From JBBDMW01 sp040878005 (lineage in GTDB: Bacteria; Chloroflexota; Dehalococcoidia; Lucifugimonadales; Lucifugimonadaceae): a stretch of 32,795 bases of DNA. The stretch spans positions 1-32,795 of the forward strand of contig JBBDMW010000021.1 of assembly GCA_040878005.1 (NCBI GenBank), given 5' to 3'. The translations under genes were made by a program, and so were the position numbers. Positions 15,420 to 23,340 of the stretch are shown piece after piece. Position 1 is the first letter of the stretch, and the number at the start of each line of letters is the position of its first letter. Below the pieces are notes generated by a model, which worked only from the letters and a program-made list of their open reading frames with translations, was not told where the DNA came from and ran no database searches.

Positions 15420-16343
15420 CTAATCCCCAGGCGGCAGGACTATCACCGGGTTGCCGGATGACCGGACCACCTTGTCCGTCACGCTGCCAAGGACAAACCG
15501 CTTCAGGCCGCCAGCGCCGTTTGTGCTCATCACTGCCAGGGCGTTGGGAATGGCGTTGCTTTCCTCGATGATCCTGGCCGCCGGCATTCCGACGAACGTT
15601 TCAGCACGCGCCTGCACCCCGGCCTGCTTCGCCTGCTCCACGAACCCCGCCAGGTAATCCACGGCGGCAGCCTTCTGTCCTTCCACCGCATCGTCACCCG
15701 CATACACGCCGCCCGGCGCAGTCATGCCAAAGTGAGGGAAGTGCACCGCTCGCATGAACACCAGTTCAGCGTTGCACCCCTTTGCCAGTTCCGTCCCAAC
15801 AGGCACGGCCGCCTCCGAAAGCTCCGAACCGTCCAGCGGCACGATAATCGCAGCAGGAACGGTGTCATCTGAGCGGCTGCGTCCCCTCTTTGGCTGGACG
15901 GCCATCACCGGCAAGTGAGATGAGTGAAGAACCCGGTCAGTCACGCTCCCCAGTACACCGCGAGCGAGCGCCGATTCCCTGTGGGTGGCCATGGCGATCA
16001 GGTCGGCCCCAACCTCCCTGGCCTGCGTGACTATCTCCTCAGCGGGTGATCCGGTGACCACCAATGTCTCCACATCGGCCCCAATTTGGCGCTCCTGTGC
16101 AGCCAGGTATCTCTTCGCTCCCTCAACAGCCTGTTCCAGGCCCTGTTCTTCTGTCTCCGGAGCCGGCGGCGGAGTGCCTTTGCCTCGCCGGCTGACCCTG
16201 TCAAGCAGTGACCTGTCCACCGGGTTGACCACTGCCAGTAGTGTGACCCTGGCGCCAAGTGCCCTCGCGAGTCCAGCTACCCACTTGGAAATGCTTTCGG
16301 ACTCTTCTGATCCATCCAGTGGCAGGAGTATGTGTTTGAACAT
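15420..16343 (-). CDS. universal stress protein, two UspA domains (copy 1)
   Basis: This 307-residue protein consists of two UspA folds. Domain 1 starts FKHILLPLDGSEESE and ends with GVLGSVTDRVLHSSHLPVMAV. Domain 2 starts IIVPLDGSELSEAAV and ends with FVLGSVTDKVVRSSGNPVIVLPP. Both retain the G-x9-G-S/T nucleotide-binding signature in a G-S-V-T-D context, so ATP binding by each half is likely. Such tandem Usps act in the cytoplasm in stress and energy-limitation responses; no enzyme activity is implied. Two ATGs two codons apart are possible (16349 and 16343). The second is chosen because the paralogue's only ATG aligns with it and both share the upstream AAAGGCTG. Confidence 0.9.
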   Translation of the reverse strand: MFKHILLPLDGSEESESISKWVAGLARALGARVTLLAVVNPVDRSLLDRVSRRGKGTPPPAPETEEQGLEQAVEGAKRYLAAQERQIGADVETLVVTGSPAEEIVTQAREVGADLIAMATHRESALARGVLGSVTDRVLHSSHLPVMAVQPKRGRSRSDDTVPAAIIVPLDGSELSEAAVPVGTELAKGCNAELVFMRAVHFPHFGMTAPGGVYAGDDAVEGQKAAAVDYLAGFVEQAKQAGVQARAETFVGMPAARIIEESNAIPNALAVMSTNGAGGLKRFVLGSVTDKVVRSSGNPVIVLPPGD

Positions 16344-16463
16344 GAACATCAGCCTTTTGGCACGCGCCGCGTATGAGCGTTCCGCTGCGGAGGCTGATAC
16401 GCGGCATTTCTAATGGAATCAACATCTCTCTGGCTCGGCCGACATCGCCGCGCCCGGTTTCCG

Positions 16464-17510
16464 TCAATCTTCCTCGGGCGGCGGCAGGACTATAACCGGG
16501 TTGCCGGATGAGCGGACCACTTTGTCGGTCACGCTGCCAAGTACAAACCTTTTGATGCCGCTTGCGCCATTGGTGCTCATCACAACCAGTGCGTTGGGGA
16601 TACCGTCGGTCTCCTCGATTATCCTCGCTGCCGGGGTGCCAACAGTTGCCCGGGCGTGGGCCTTGAGGCCTTCCGCTGTCGCCTGCTCCAGGAATGGAGT
16701 GAGATACTCTTCAGCCACCTGGCGCTGCTCTTCAATACCGTAGTCGCCGTAGTACTCCACTCCCGGACCGGTCATTCCGTAGTAGGGGAACCTCACGGCC
16801 CGCAGGAACACTACTTCTGCCTTGCATGCCTTTGCCACAGCCATGCCAACTGGCACTGCGGTTTCTGAGAGCTCTGATCCGTCCAGCGGAATGACCACTG
16901 TGGTTGGCGGTCCGTCATTAGATCGGCTTCCCTTGTCGCTGGGATGAACTGCCATCACCGGCACGCGAGACGAGTGCAGTACCCGGTCTGTGACGCTTCC
17001 TAGTATGCCGCGGGCCAGTGCGGATTCCCGGTGGGTAGCCATGGCGATGAGGTCAGCGCCCACCTCCCCGGCCTGCTGGACTATCTCCTCTGCCGGCGAT
17101 CCCAGGACCACCTTGCTTTCAACGTCTGCGCCTTTGGCTTCCACCTGGCGGACCTGGCCCTGGAGATAGGTCTTCGCCATCTCGACTGCGCGGTCTATTT
17201 CCTGGGTTCCGGCGCCCGGCGGGTCATCAGGCTGCGCTCCGCCCCTGCCCATGCCGGGCGTCACCGCTCCCATGAACCCCACACCTGTGACAGGCTCTCG
17301 GCCTTCTCCGCCAGGTGCATCATGCGGTGCATCGCCCGTGGCGCCCTGGCGCGGCTGTTTGATCCTCTCCGGGAGCGACATGTCCGCTGGGTTTACTACA
17401 GCCAGGAGAGTGACTTTGGCGTCGAGCGCGTTCGCCAGACCGGCCACCCATCCGGTGATCCTCTCAGATTCCTCCGAACCGTCCAGTGGTACCAGAATAT
17501 GCTTGAACAT
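16464..17510 (-). CDS. universal stress protein, two UspA domains (copy 2, long linker)
   Basis: This 348-residue paralogue of the downstream usp has the same domain order (FKHILVPLDGSEESE and VVIPLDGSELSETAV). Both nucleotide-binding loops are preserved (GILGSVTDRVLHSS and FVLGSVTDKVVRSS). It differs by an insertion of about 36 residues rich in G, P and D within domain 1 (near 50-90), carrying VGFMGAVTPGMGRGG. The start at 17510 is set by similarity; the open frame continues to 17603 without family match. The two genes are 120 nt apart in the same direction, apparently a tandem duplication. A 14-bp inverted repeat lies 83-96 nt upstream of the start and could be an operator. Confidence 0.9.
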   Translation of the reverse strand: MFKHILVPLDGSEESERITGWVAGLANALDAKVTLLAVVNPADMSLPERIKQPRQGATGDAPHDAPGGEGREPVTGVGFMGAVTPGMGRGGAQPDDPPGAGTQEIDRAVEMAKTYLQGQVRQVEAKGADVESKVVLGSPAEEIVQQAGEVGADLIAMATHRESALARGILGSVTDRVLHSSRVPVMAVHPSDKGSRSNDGPPTTVVIPLDGSELSETAVPVGMAVAKACKAEVVFLRAVRFPYYGMTGPGVEYYGDYGIEEQRQVAEEYLTPFLEQATAEGLKAHARATVGTPAARIIEETDGIPNALVVMSTNGASGIKRFVLGSVTDKVVRSSGNPVIVLPPPEED

Positions 17511-17592
17511 GAACCCCCAGCCTTTCGGCAACGATGCTCCACGTGTGTTGACGGCGCAAAATATATCACCGTGGCCTGGAATCGGCGGCCTG

Positions 17593-17606
17593 CCTGTGCT
17601 CACAGG
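17593..17606. promoter_or_regulatory. inverted repeat upstream of the usp pair, candidate operator
   Basis: CCTGTG-CT-CACAGG (17593-17606) is a perfect 6-2-6 inverted repeat located 83-96 nt upstream of the copy-2 usp start. It resembles a dimer-binding site in size. No regulator gene is nearby to name. Confidence 0.35.
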
Positions 17607-17754
17607 GTACGCCGAGGGGCGCGCTCATGGCGCGTATGTCAGCGTTTTTTGCCTTGCCAAATCGCAGCACGAGTGCTGGTCAGGCATTTTGACCACGCGC
17701 AACCGTGGCGAAAGCCGAAACCCAGGTTACCGCGACACACGACGCCGACGAGAT

Positions 17755-18969
17755 CTACAGCGAGATGCCCCGCGCCTTCGCCACCGTATCCAGGTCCTTG
17801 TCGCCACGGCCGCTGAGCAACAGCAGGACTATGTGATTGGGTCCGAGCGTGGGCGCCATCTTCTTCAGATACGCAAGCGCATGCGAAGGCTCAAGCGCCG
17901 GTATGATGCCCTCGGTACGAGTCAAGAGGTCGAAGCCTTCCAGCGCTTCGGCGTCTGTAATCGGCACGTACTGGGCGCGTTCGCTGTCTTTCAGGTAGCT
18001 GTGTTCAGGCCCGATGCCGGGATAGTCCAGGCCGGCGGATATGCTGTGGGCTTCCTGAACCTGTCCATGTTCATCCTGCAGCAGGTAGCTCATCGCACCG
18101 TGCAGCACGCCGGGCCTTCCCCGGCTCATGGTGGCAGCATGGCGCTCCGTGTCCACGCCGTCCCCGGCGGCCTCGACTCCTATCAGCCCAACGTCACTGT
18201 CTGACACGAACCCTGAGAAGAGCCCCATGGCGTTGCTGCCGCCCCCCACGCAGGCTATGGCGTAGTCAGGCAGGCGCCCGGCTTGCGCAATCACCTGCTC
18301 GCGAGCTTCGCGGCCAATCACCGACTGGAAGTCCCGCACCAGCTTCGGGTACGGGTGCGGCCCCACCACGCTGCCAATCAGGTAGTGGGTAGTCTCCACG
18401 TTCGTGACCCAGTCGCGGATCGCCTCGTTGATGGCGTCCTTGAGTGTGCGGCTGCCTGAAGTCACCGGGCGCACCTCGGCGCCAAGCAAACGCATGCGGT
18501 AGACATTGGGCGCCTGCCGGTGGATGTCCTCTTCGCCCATGTAGACAATGCACTCCATGCCCAGCATGGCGCACACCGTGGCCGTGGCCACCCCATGCTG
18601 GCCCGCACCCGTCTCCGCAATGATCCGGTTCTTGCCTATGCGCCGGGCCAGCAGCCCCTGCCCCATGGCATTGTTGATCTTGTGCGCGCCGGTATGTGTG
18701 AGGTCTTCACGCTTGATGTAGATCTGCGGTCCGCCCAGTTGCCTCGTCAGGTTGCTGGCAAAGTACAGGGGCGTTGGCCGGCCAACGTAATCCTTGAGCA
18801 GCCCGTTGAGCTCTTCCCAGAAGGCAGGGTCAGCCACTGCTAATGCGTACTCGCTCTCAAGTTCGTCCAGTGCCGCCATCAGCGTTTCCGGGACGAAGCG
18901 GCCGCCGTAGGCCCCGAAGCGGCCTGATTCATCAGGTAAAGTCTGTCTGGAATTGGGCGCTGTGCTCAT
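17755..18969 (-). CDS. trpB: tryptophan synthase beta chain
   Basis: This 404-residue TrpB of the standard type makes L-tryptophan from indole and serine with PLP. FGAYGGRFVPETLM (18-31) opens the protein. K97 in LTHTGAHKINNAMGQ is the Schiff-base lysine. ETGAGQHGVATAT carries the serine-carboxylate loop and the catalytic Glu region. CVGGGSNAMG binds the PLP phosphate, and HSISAGLDYPGIGPEHS is the COMM/gating region. No trpA or other trp gene is adjacent, although the beta chain normally works with TrpA. It is divergent from the deaminase across 143 nt. No clear Shine-Dalgarno precedes the ATG. Confidence 0.97.
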   Translation of the reverse strand: MSTAPNSRQTLPDESGRFGAYGGRFVPETLMAALDELESEYALAVADPAFWEELNGLLKDYVGRPTPLYFASNLTRQLGGPQIYIKREDLTHTGAHKINNAMGQGLLARRIGKNRIIAETGAGQHGVATATVCAMLGMECIVYMGEEDIHRQAPNVYRMRLLGAEVRPVTSGSRTLKDAINEAIRDWVTNVETTHYLIGSVVGPHPYPKLVRDFQSVIGREAREQVIAQAGRLPDYAIACVGGGSNAMGLFSGFVSDSDVGLIGVEAAGDGVDTERHAATMSRGRPGVLHGAMSYLLQDEHGQVQEAHSISAGLDYPGIGPEHSYLKDSERAQYVPITDAEALEGFDLLTRTEGIIPALEPSHALAYLKKMAPTLGPNHIVLLLLSGRGDKDLDTVAKARGISL

Positions 18970-19112
18970 GGTTTTGGTGGCTGGCTGCCGGTACGGCTGA
19001 TTTGAGTTGCGTAAGTCTGCCGGCCTGGGCCGGTTACGATCTGTGGCGGCACGGGCCAGCCACTAGGATACAAGGATATGATTCTGCGCCGCGAGCTTGT
19101 CCGGAGGCTTTC

Positions 19113-19685
19113 ATGACAGGACCCGCCCCACAACCCGCTAAGCGCCCGGACATGGATGAGTACATGATGGGCATCGCCATGGCCGTGCGGACTCGCGCCA
19201 ACTGCACAGGCAACCGGGTGGGCGCAGTGCTGGCGAGGGCGGGCCACATTGTGTCCACCGGATACAACGGCGTGCCCTTTGGCATGGACAATTGCGACGA
19301 GGGCGGCTGTGACCGTTGCGCCAACCGCGGCCGTTACCCCTCGGGCACTGCGTATGATCTTTGCATCTGTGTGCACGCCGAGCAGAATGCCCTGCTCTCC
19401 GCAGCGCGTTTTGGCATAGCCGTGGAGGGCGCAATCCTGTACACCACCCTCAGGCCATGCTTCGGGTGTGCCAAGGAGATGTTGCAGGCCAGGGTGACCG
19501 GTGTCCGCTACCTTCATGACTGGCGGCACCCTGACCCCGACGTCAGGGCCGAGTACCAGAAGCTGCAGGCCCGGTTCCCGGAGGGTGCGAAGCTGGTTGA
19601 CATGACTGACCCCGACAAGGCGTGGGCGGTCTCGTCCATGCGGACCGATCATGCCGGCTCCGGCCACTCCATCCCCGGCAACTGA
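19113..19685 (+). CDS. dCMP deaminase-family (ComEB-like) zinc deaminase
   Basis: This 190-residue member of the cytidine/deoxycytidylate deaminase superfamily has zinc ligands H88 with proton-donor E90 in CVHAEQNALLSAA, and C116 and C119 in RPCFGCAKEM. NRVGAVLARAGHIVSTGYNG (34-53) and the Cys-rich NCDEGGCDRC (60-69) are typical of the dCMP deaminase/ComEB branch, which converts dCMP to dUMP for dTTP synthesis. The start at 19113 is fixed by GGAGG at 19103-19107, 5 nt upstream. A longer open frame starting at 18843 has no conserved sequence and overlaps trpB. It is convergent with ehuA, 15 nt between stops. Confidence 0.88.
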   Translation: MTGPAPQPAKRPDMDEYMMGIAMAVRTRANCTGNRVGAVLARAGHIVSTGYNGVPFGMDNCDEGGCDRCANRGRYPSGTAYDLCICVHAEQNALLSAARFGIAVEGAILYTTLRPCFGCAKEMLQARVTGVRYLHDWRHPDPDVRAEYQKLQARFPEGAKLVDMTDPDKAWAVSSMRTDHAGSGHSIPGN

Positions 19686-19700
19686 GCGGCACCGTCGCGC

Positions 19701-20525
19701 CTACGTCCGTTCCAGCACCGCCCTCAAAAAGTCCTGCGTCCTGGGCTCCTTCGGGTTGGTGAACATGTCATCCGGCTTTGCCTCTTCCACCACCCGGCCG
19801 CCGTCGAACATCACCACCCGGTCGCCAATCTCGCGGGCGAAGCCCATTTCGTGAGTGACGATCAGCATTGTCATCTCTGTATTGGACGCCAGTTGCCGCA
19901 GGACCTCCAGCACTTCACCAATCAGTTCCGGGTCCAGCGCGGACGTGACCTCGTCGAACAGCATCACCTGCGGCTCCATGGCCAGCGCCCGCGCTATGGC
20001 CACACGTTGCTTCTGCCCGCCCGACAACCGTGCGGGGTACTCATCAACTTTGTCTCCAAGCCCCACCATCTCAAGCAGCCGGTTTCCACGTTCAGTCGCC
20101 TCACGCTTTGAAAGTCCCAGCACCTTCTCAGGCGCAAGCGTCACATTCCGGAGCGCGGTCATGTGAGGGAACAGGTCAAAGTGCTGGAACACCATGCCAA
20201 TCTTCCGCCGTACTCTGCGGATGTGGCTCAGCGGCGCAGGGGCAAGTTCGCCATTCCTCTCTGCGTGAAACAGGTACTCGCCGCCCACTTCAACCGTGCC
20301 TGCCGTGGGCCACTCAAGCGTCATAAGCAGGCGAAGGATGGTGCTCTTTCCAGACCCGCTGGGACCGATGATTACCAGCTTTTCACCCGGAGCGACGTCG
20401 AAGTCGAGCTCGTTCAGCACAATGAGGTCACCAAACGCCTTCTTCACCCCCCTGAGACGGACCATTGGGCCATCAACGCTGGGTTGAGGTGTGCTGATTG
20501 CGGCGGCAATATCATGCTCTCGCAA
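19701..20525 (-). CDS. ehuA: ectoine/hydroxyectoine ABC transporter, ATP-binding protein EhuA
   Basis: This 274-residue polar-amino-acid-type ATPase has Walker A GPSGSGKST, Q-loop MVFQHFDLFPHMTALRN, signature LSGGQKQRVAIARAL, Walker B VMLFDEVTSALDPE and H-loop VTHEMGFA. The longer segment between Walker A and the Q-loop (FHAERNGELAPAPLSHIRRVRRKIG) and TLAPEKVLGLSK are what I associate with EhuA rather than GlnQ. The TTG start overlaps the end of ehuD by 14 nt and is preceded by TGGAGAG, indicating translational coupling. It powers the EhuC/EhuD permease. Confidence 0.85.
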   Translation of the reverse strand: MREHDIAAAISTPQPSVDGPMVRLRGVKKAFGDLIVLNELDFDVAPGEKLVIIGPSGSGKSTILRLLMTLEWPTAGTVEVGGEYLFHAERNGELAPAPLSHIRRVRRKIGMVFQHFDLFPHMTALRNVTLAPEKVLGLSKREATERGNRLLEMVGLGDKVDEYPARLSGGQKQRVAIARALAMEPQVMLFDEVTSALDPELIGEVLEVLRQLASNTEMTMLIVTHEMGFAREIGDRVVMFDGGRVVEEAKPDDMFTNPKEPRTQDFLRAVLERT

Positions 20526-21171
20526 GGCGTCTCTCCAATCTCCGCACCATGATCGACGCAGGTATGCTGACAGCCAGGAACATCACGCCCACCAGCGTAT
20601 ACGGCTCCAGGCACCGGTAAGTCCGTGAACATATGATATTGCCCTCCTGGAGCAGTTCAACGACTGTGATCGCCGAAAGCAGCGGCGCGTCCTTGAACAT
20701 GGCTATCACGTAGTTGCCGAGGGCGGGGATCACGTTCGGGATCGCCTGCGGCAGGACGACCCTGGTCCATGTGTCAGCGCGGCCAAGGTTGAGAGCAGTG
20801 GACGCCTCCCATTGGCCGCGGGGCACCCCTTCTATGCCGGCGCGATACACCTCCGACGTGTACGCGGCATAGTGCACGCCAAGCCCGATCGCCCCGGTCA
20901 AAAACGCGTCGAACCGTATCCCAAAGTTGGGCAGGACAAAGTACAGGAAGTAAAGCTGGATCAACAGCGGAGTGCTGCGGACAAACTCCACTATGAACCC
21001 CACGGGCCGGGACACCAGCATGCTCTGGGAACGCCTTGCCATGGCGAATACCAGGCCAAGAACCATGGCTATGCTGATGCCCACCAGCGTCGCCTGCACC
21101 GTGACCACCAGCCCGTCCAGCAGGTCTGGAATTATGTCTATCGCGAATTCCCAGTCCCACGGAATGTTCAC
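20512..21171 (-). CDS. ehuD: ectoine/hydroxyectoine ABC transporter permease EhuD
   Basis: This 219-residue inner-membrane permease has about five membrane segments and the HisM/GlnP-type EAA loop (GQWEASTALNLGRADTWTRVVLPQAIP), which contacts the ATPase. FVRSTPLLIQLYFLYFVLP is the family N-terminal signature. The C-terminal LLSAITVVELLQEGNI...RCLEPYTLVGVMFLAVSIPAS pattern resembles EhuD. The GTG start overlaps the ehuC stop by 4 nt (GTGA), so translation is coupled. With EhuC it should form the heterodimeric channel. Confidence 0.83.
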   Translation of the reverse strand: MNIPWDWEFAIDIIPDLLDGLVVTVQATLVGISIAMVLGLVFAMARRSQSMLVSRPVGFIVEFVRSTPLLIQLYFLYFVLPNFGIRFDAFLTGAIGLGVHYAAYTSEVYRAGIEGVPRGQWEASTALNLGRADTWTRVVLPQAIPNVIPALGNYVIAMFKDAPLLSAITVVELLQEGNIICSRTYRCLEPYTLVGVMFLAVSIPASIMVRRLERRLARA

Positions 21172-21845
21172 GGGGTCGGCCTCCGGACTGTCCGGCGAAT
21201 ATCCAGCCCGCGTGAGAAGAACCGCTCCGCCAGCCGCACCAGCCCGGTGATTCCCAGCGCCAGGACAAAGTAAATGACCAGGATCGTGGAGAAGAGAACC
21301 GTTGTGCTTGCCACCCCAAGCTCGCGCAGTTTTTGCGCCTCGAACGCCAGGTCTGACAGGGTTATCAGTGACACCAGCGCCGTGGCCTTGAGCAGCTCTA
21401 TCAGGAGGTTCCCGTAGGGCGGAAGCATTGCCACAATTGCCTGCGGGAAAATCACGTGGCGCATCCGCTGCATGGTGCTCAGGTTTAGTGAGACCGCAGC
21501 TTCCATCTGGCCTTTGGGCACTGCGAGGATGGCGCCGCGCACCACTTCCGAGCCGTAGGAGCCCATGTTCAGGCCCAGCGTGACCACTCCGGCCGCAAAG
21601 GCCGACAACGAGATGCCCACCAGCGGCAGGGCGAAGAATATCCAGAACAACTGGACAATGGCCGACGTGCCGCGGAAAAAGTCAACGTACACGCGGTTGA
21701 CCGCGCGTATGCCTCGCCAGGGAGACAGGCTGGCCAGCCCGGACAGGATGGACATCCCTGTGCCAAGAAGCACCGCCACCAGCGTCAACCGGATCGTCAG
21801 CCACGTACCGTTGACAAGAGATTGGATTACGTCGCCGTCGAGCAT
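21168..21845 (-). CDS. ehuC: ectoine/hydroxyectoine ABC transporter permease EhuC
   Basis: This 225-residue permease of the polar-amino-acid family has membrane helices through IRLTLVAVLLGTGMSIL, QLFWIFFALPLVGI and TILVIYFVLALGITGLV. The EAA loop is GQMEAAVSLNLSTMQRMRHVIFPQA. FFRGTSAIVQLFWIFFALP is the conserved N-terminal signature. It is second in the ehuBCDA order, separated from ehuB by 128 nt that contain a strong hairpin. It overlaps ehuD by 4 nt. The Shine-Dalgarno is weak, consistent with lower synthesis than the binding protein. Confidence 0.83.
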   Translation of the reverse strand: MLDGDVIQSLVNGTWLTIRLTLVAVLLGTGMSILSGLASLSPWRGIRAVNRVYVDFFRGTSAIVQLFWIFFALPLVGISLSAFAAGVVTLGLNMGSYGSEVVRGAILAVPKGQMEAAVSLNLSTMQRMRHVIFPQAIVAMLPPYGNLLIELLKATALVSLITLSDLAFEAQKLRELGVASTTVLFSTILVIYFVLALGITGLVRLAERFFSRGLDIRRTVRRPTP

Positions 21846-21929
21846 CCTGGCATCTGGCCCTGGTTGTGCAATGGTTCAGAAACCGGCGGGATCAGGCCGG
21901 CCTGTGGAGGTCCGGTGACACATGCCACG

Positions 21930-21970
21930 AGCAATGGGGGGCGCAGCGGTGGCTGCGCCCCCCCATTGCT
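21930..21970 (-). terminator. intra-operon hairpin between ehuB and ehuC
   Basis: A stem of about 17 bp pairs AGCAATGGGGGGCGCAG (21930-21946) with CTGCGCCCCCCCATTGCT (21953-21970), with one bulged C and a 6-nt loop. It starts 4 nt after the ehuB stop codon and has no T-run. Hairpins in this position commonly protect the binding-protein message or partially terminate, so that the solute-binding protein is made in excess over the permease. Confidence 0.75.
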
Positions 21971-21973
21971 GAC

Positions 21974-22882
21974 TTACGCCTCGCAGAGTTCTGCTGCAGT
22001 GCGGCCCTTCGCCGAGTCGATCTCGTCAGCAGTGAAGCCGAACTCTTCGACAATCGGCACGATCTCGTCGTTGTCCTTCATCTCAACCAGGACCTCGTTG
22101 AAGGCGTCACGGAACTCTTCGTCATCTTCACGGAAGCCGTAGCCGCCACAGCCCACCTGCTCCTCGCCTTCGATCACCGGCACGAATGCGGGCGTGATCT
22201 CCAGTCCCGGGTCGTCAAGCCTCTCGATCTGCGTCCGCACTGACAGGCTCGTCAGGGCAAACGCGTTTACTCGTCCGGCCTGGAGTCCCTCGGCCATGCT
22301 CGCAGCCTGGTCGAAGGTGACCAGTTGGTCCTCGGACACGCCCAAATCGAGCGCGTATTCCTCTTCGACAGCGCCGCCAAGCACTCCAAGGGTGGCGTCA
22401 GGGTTGGCAGCCACGTCCTCGTATGAGAGCAGGTTGAGCGGGTTTCCCGCCTCCACTCCGAAAGCCTGCGGAATGCAGTAGTCAGGATCTGAGAACAGGA
22501 TGGCGTCGCACCGGTCGGGCGTGATGAACATGCCCGCTGCGATCATGTCGAAGCGGCCCGCCTGCAGGCCCGGTATGAGAGAGCTGAACGTGGTCACCAC
22601 GCCGTCAAGCTCATCGATGCCCAGGCGGGAGAGGACGATCCTTGCCACCTCGGGCGCTTCTCCCGTCACTTCCCCGGCCGCCGTGGCGTAGCCGTACGGC
22701 GCTTCGTTGGCGAACCCCACCCGTATGAACCCCTGTTCCCGCGCCCGTGAGAGCGAACTCTCAGTATTTCCGCAAGCCGTCAACAGGGATGGCGCAACGG
22801 CTATCCCGGCGACGCCCACCGCAGCGAGCGACGAACGGCGCAGGAAATCCCTGCGAGTGATGGTGATTGATTTGCTGGTCAT
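21974..22882 (-). CDS. ehuB: ectoine/hydroxyectoine-binding lipoprotein EhuB
   Basis: This 302-residue solute-binding protein has a twin-arginine-like signal TRRDFLRRS (9-17), a hydrophobic stretch and lipobox LTAC with lipidated C37. It should therefore be anchored outside the membrane. The mature part opens with REQGFIRVGFANEAPYGYA, then TGEAPEVARIVLSRLGIDE, SSLIPGLQAGRFDMIAAGMFITPDRC and ALTSLSV. These segments resemble EhuB of the polar-amino-acid binding family. The start at 22882 has AAAGGG upstream; an in-frame ATG at 22906 lacks support. It is first of the ehuBCDA operon. No ectoine degradation genes are nearby, so uptake may serve osmoprotection. The ligand is inferred by similarity. 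Confidence 0.85.
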   Translation of the reverse strand: MTSKSITITRRDFLRRSSLAAVGVAGIAVAPSLLTACGNTESSLSRAREQGFIRVGFANEAPYGYATAAGEVTGEAPEVARIVLSRLGIDELDGVVTTFSSLIPGLQAGRFDMIAAGMFITPDRCDAILFSDPDYCIPQAFGVEAGNPLNLLSYEDVAANPDATLGVLGGAVEEEYALDLGVSEDQLVTFDQAASMAEGLQAGRVNAFALTSLSVRTQIERLDDPGLEITPAFVPVIEGEEQVGCGGYGFREDDEEFRDAFNEVLVEMKDNDEIVPIVEEFGFTADEIDSAKGRTAAELCEA

Positions 22883-23340
22883 GGGCACCCTTTCTCGTTC
22901 AGGCAACGATCTGTGCTGATCGCCCGGGATCGCAGCCGCTCGTGTACCTCAGCAGTGAGGCCATTTGAGAAGCGATACCCCGGCGAAAGAGGGTCACCCC
23001 ACGCCGGAACCTTCTTCACGCAAACGTGAGACAGAAGTGGCAGCCCACTGCTGCTTCTGAAAGGTTCCGGGCCGTGCCCACCATCACTTGGTGCGGCCGG
23101 GCCATATTTGCCCCGAGGGTGAGGGCGCATGTGCGTGGCCTGCGCCCATGTCCGCCGGAGCCGCAGGTCGGGCGTGACCATAACAAAGCGCGATGAATGC
23201 GGCAACCCGCACTGTTTGGCGCACAGCAAGTTCCTGAATGCGGAGACTCTCCGGCATTGGGCTGCGGCGGCGGCGGCAGTACAACTGCGAAACGGCAGTA
23301 TACATGCCTGGGGCAACCGCGCCTTCCGCATCAGTCGCGG
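22883..23340. other. 458-nt gene-free region rich in inverted repeats upstream of ehuB
   Basis: No credible gene is seen on either strand. The part at 23004-23098 can fold into a multi-stem structure (separate entry). A further imperfect inverted repeat, AATGCGGAG-ACT-CTCCGGCATT, lies at 23236-23257. TACTGCCG occurs twice on the minus strand between 23270 and 23310. The ehu promoter must lie within or near this region, but I could not pick out a convincing hexamer pair. Confidence 0.5.
23004..23098. ncRNA. candidate structured RNA or leader element upstream of ehuB (unclassified)
   Basis: A 10-bp outer stem pairs CCGGAACCTT (23004-23013) with AAGGTTCCGG (23061-23070). It encloses two hairpins: TCACG-CAAA-CGTGA (23016-23029), and CAGAAG/CTTCTG (23032-23037 with 23053-23058) holding an inner GCAG-CCCA-CTGC. 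Together they make a three-way junction. A fourth hairpin, GGCCG/CGGCC over CACCA/TGGTG, follows at 23070-23098. Transcribed on the minus strand, it would end about 120 nt before the ehuB ATG. I could not match it to the purine, cobalamin, TPP, glycine, SAM or SRP RNA consensus. Strand and function are unknown. Confidence 0.4.

Noticed and set aside
17031..17816. Plus-strand open frames of 261 and 317 residues opposite the usp copy 2 and trpB region.
   Set aside because: Composition is rich in R, H, C and S as expected for antisense of conserved genes; no motifs, and both run into trpB on the other strand.
18843..19112. N-terminal extension of the deaminase-family protein.
   Set aside because: It overlaps the trpB start antisense and has no conserved residues, and a GGAGG sits just before the internal ATG at 19113.
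19681..22882. General glutamine or polar amino-acid (Gln/His-type) importer.
   Set aside because: Gene order B-C-D-A, the ATPase insertion before the Q-loop and the binding-protein segments fit Ehu better; ligand specificity remains inferred.
23004..23098. SRP RNA, purine riboswitch or cobalamin riboswitch.
   Set aside because: A CCGGAA followed by GAAGCAGC recalls SRP RNA, and the three-way junction recalls purine riboswitches. The conserved SRP loop order, purine junction bases and B12 box are all missing.
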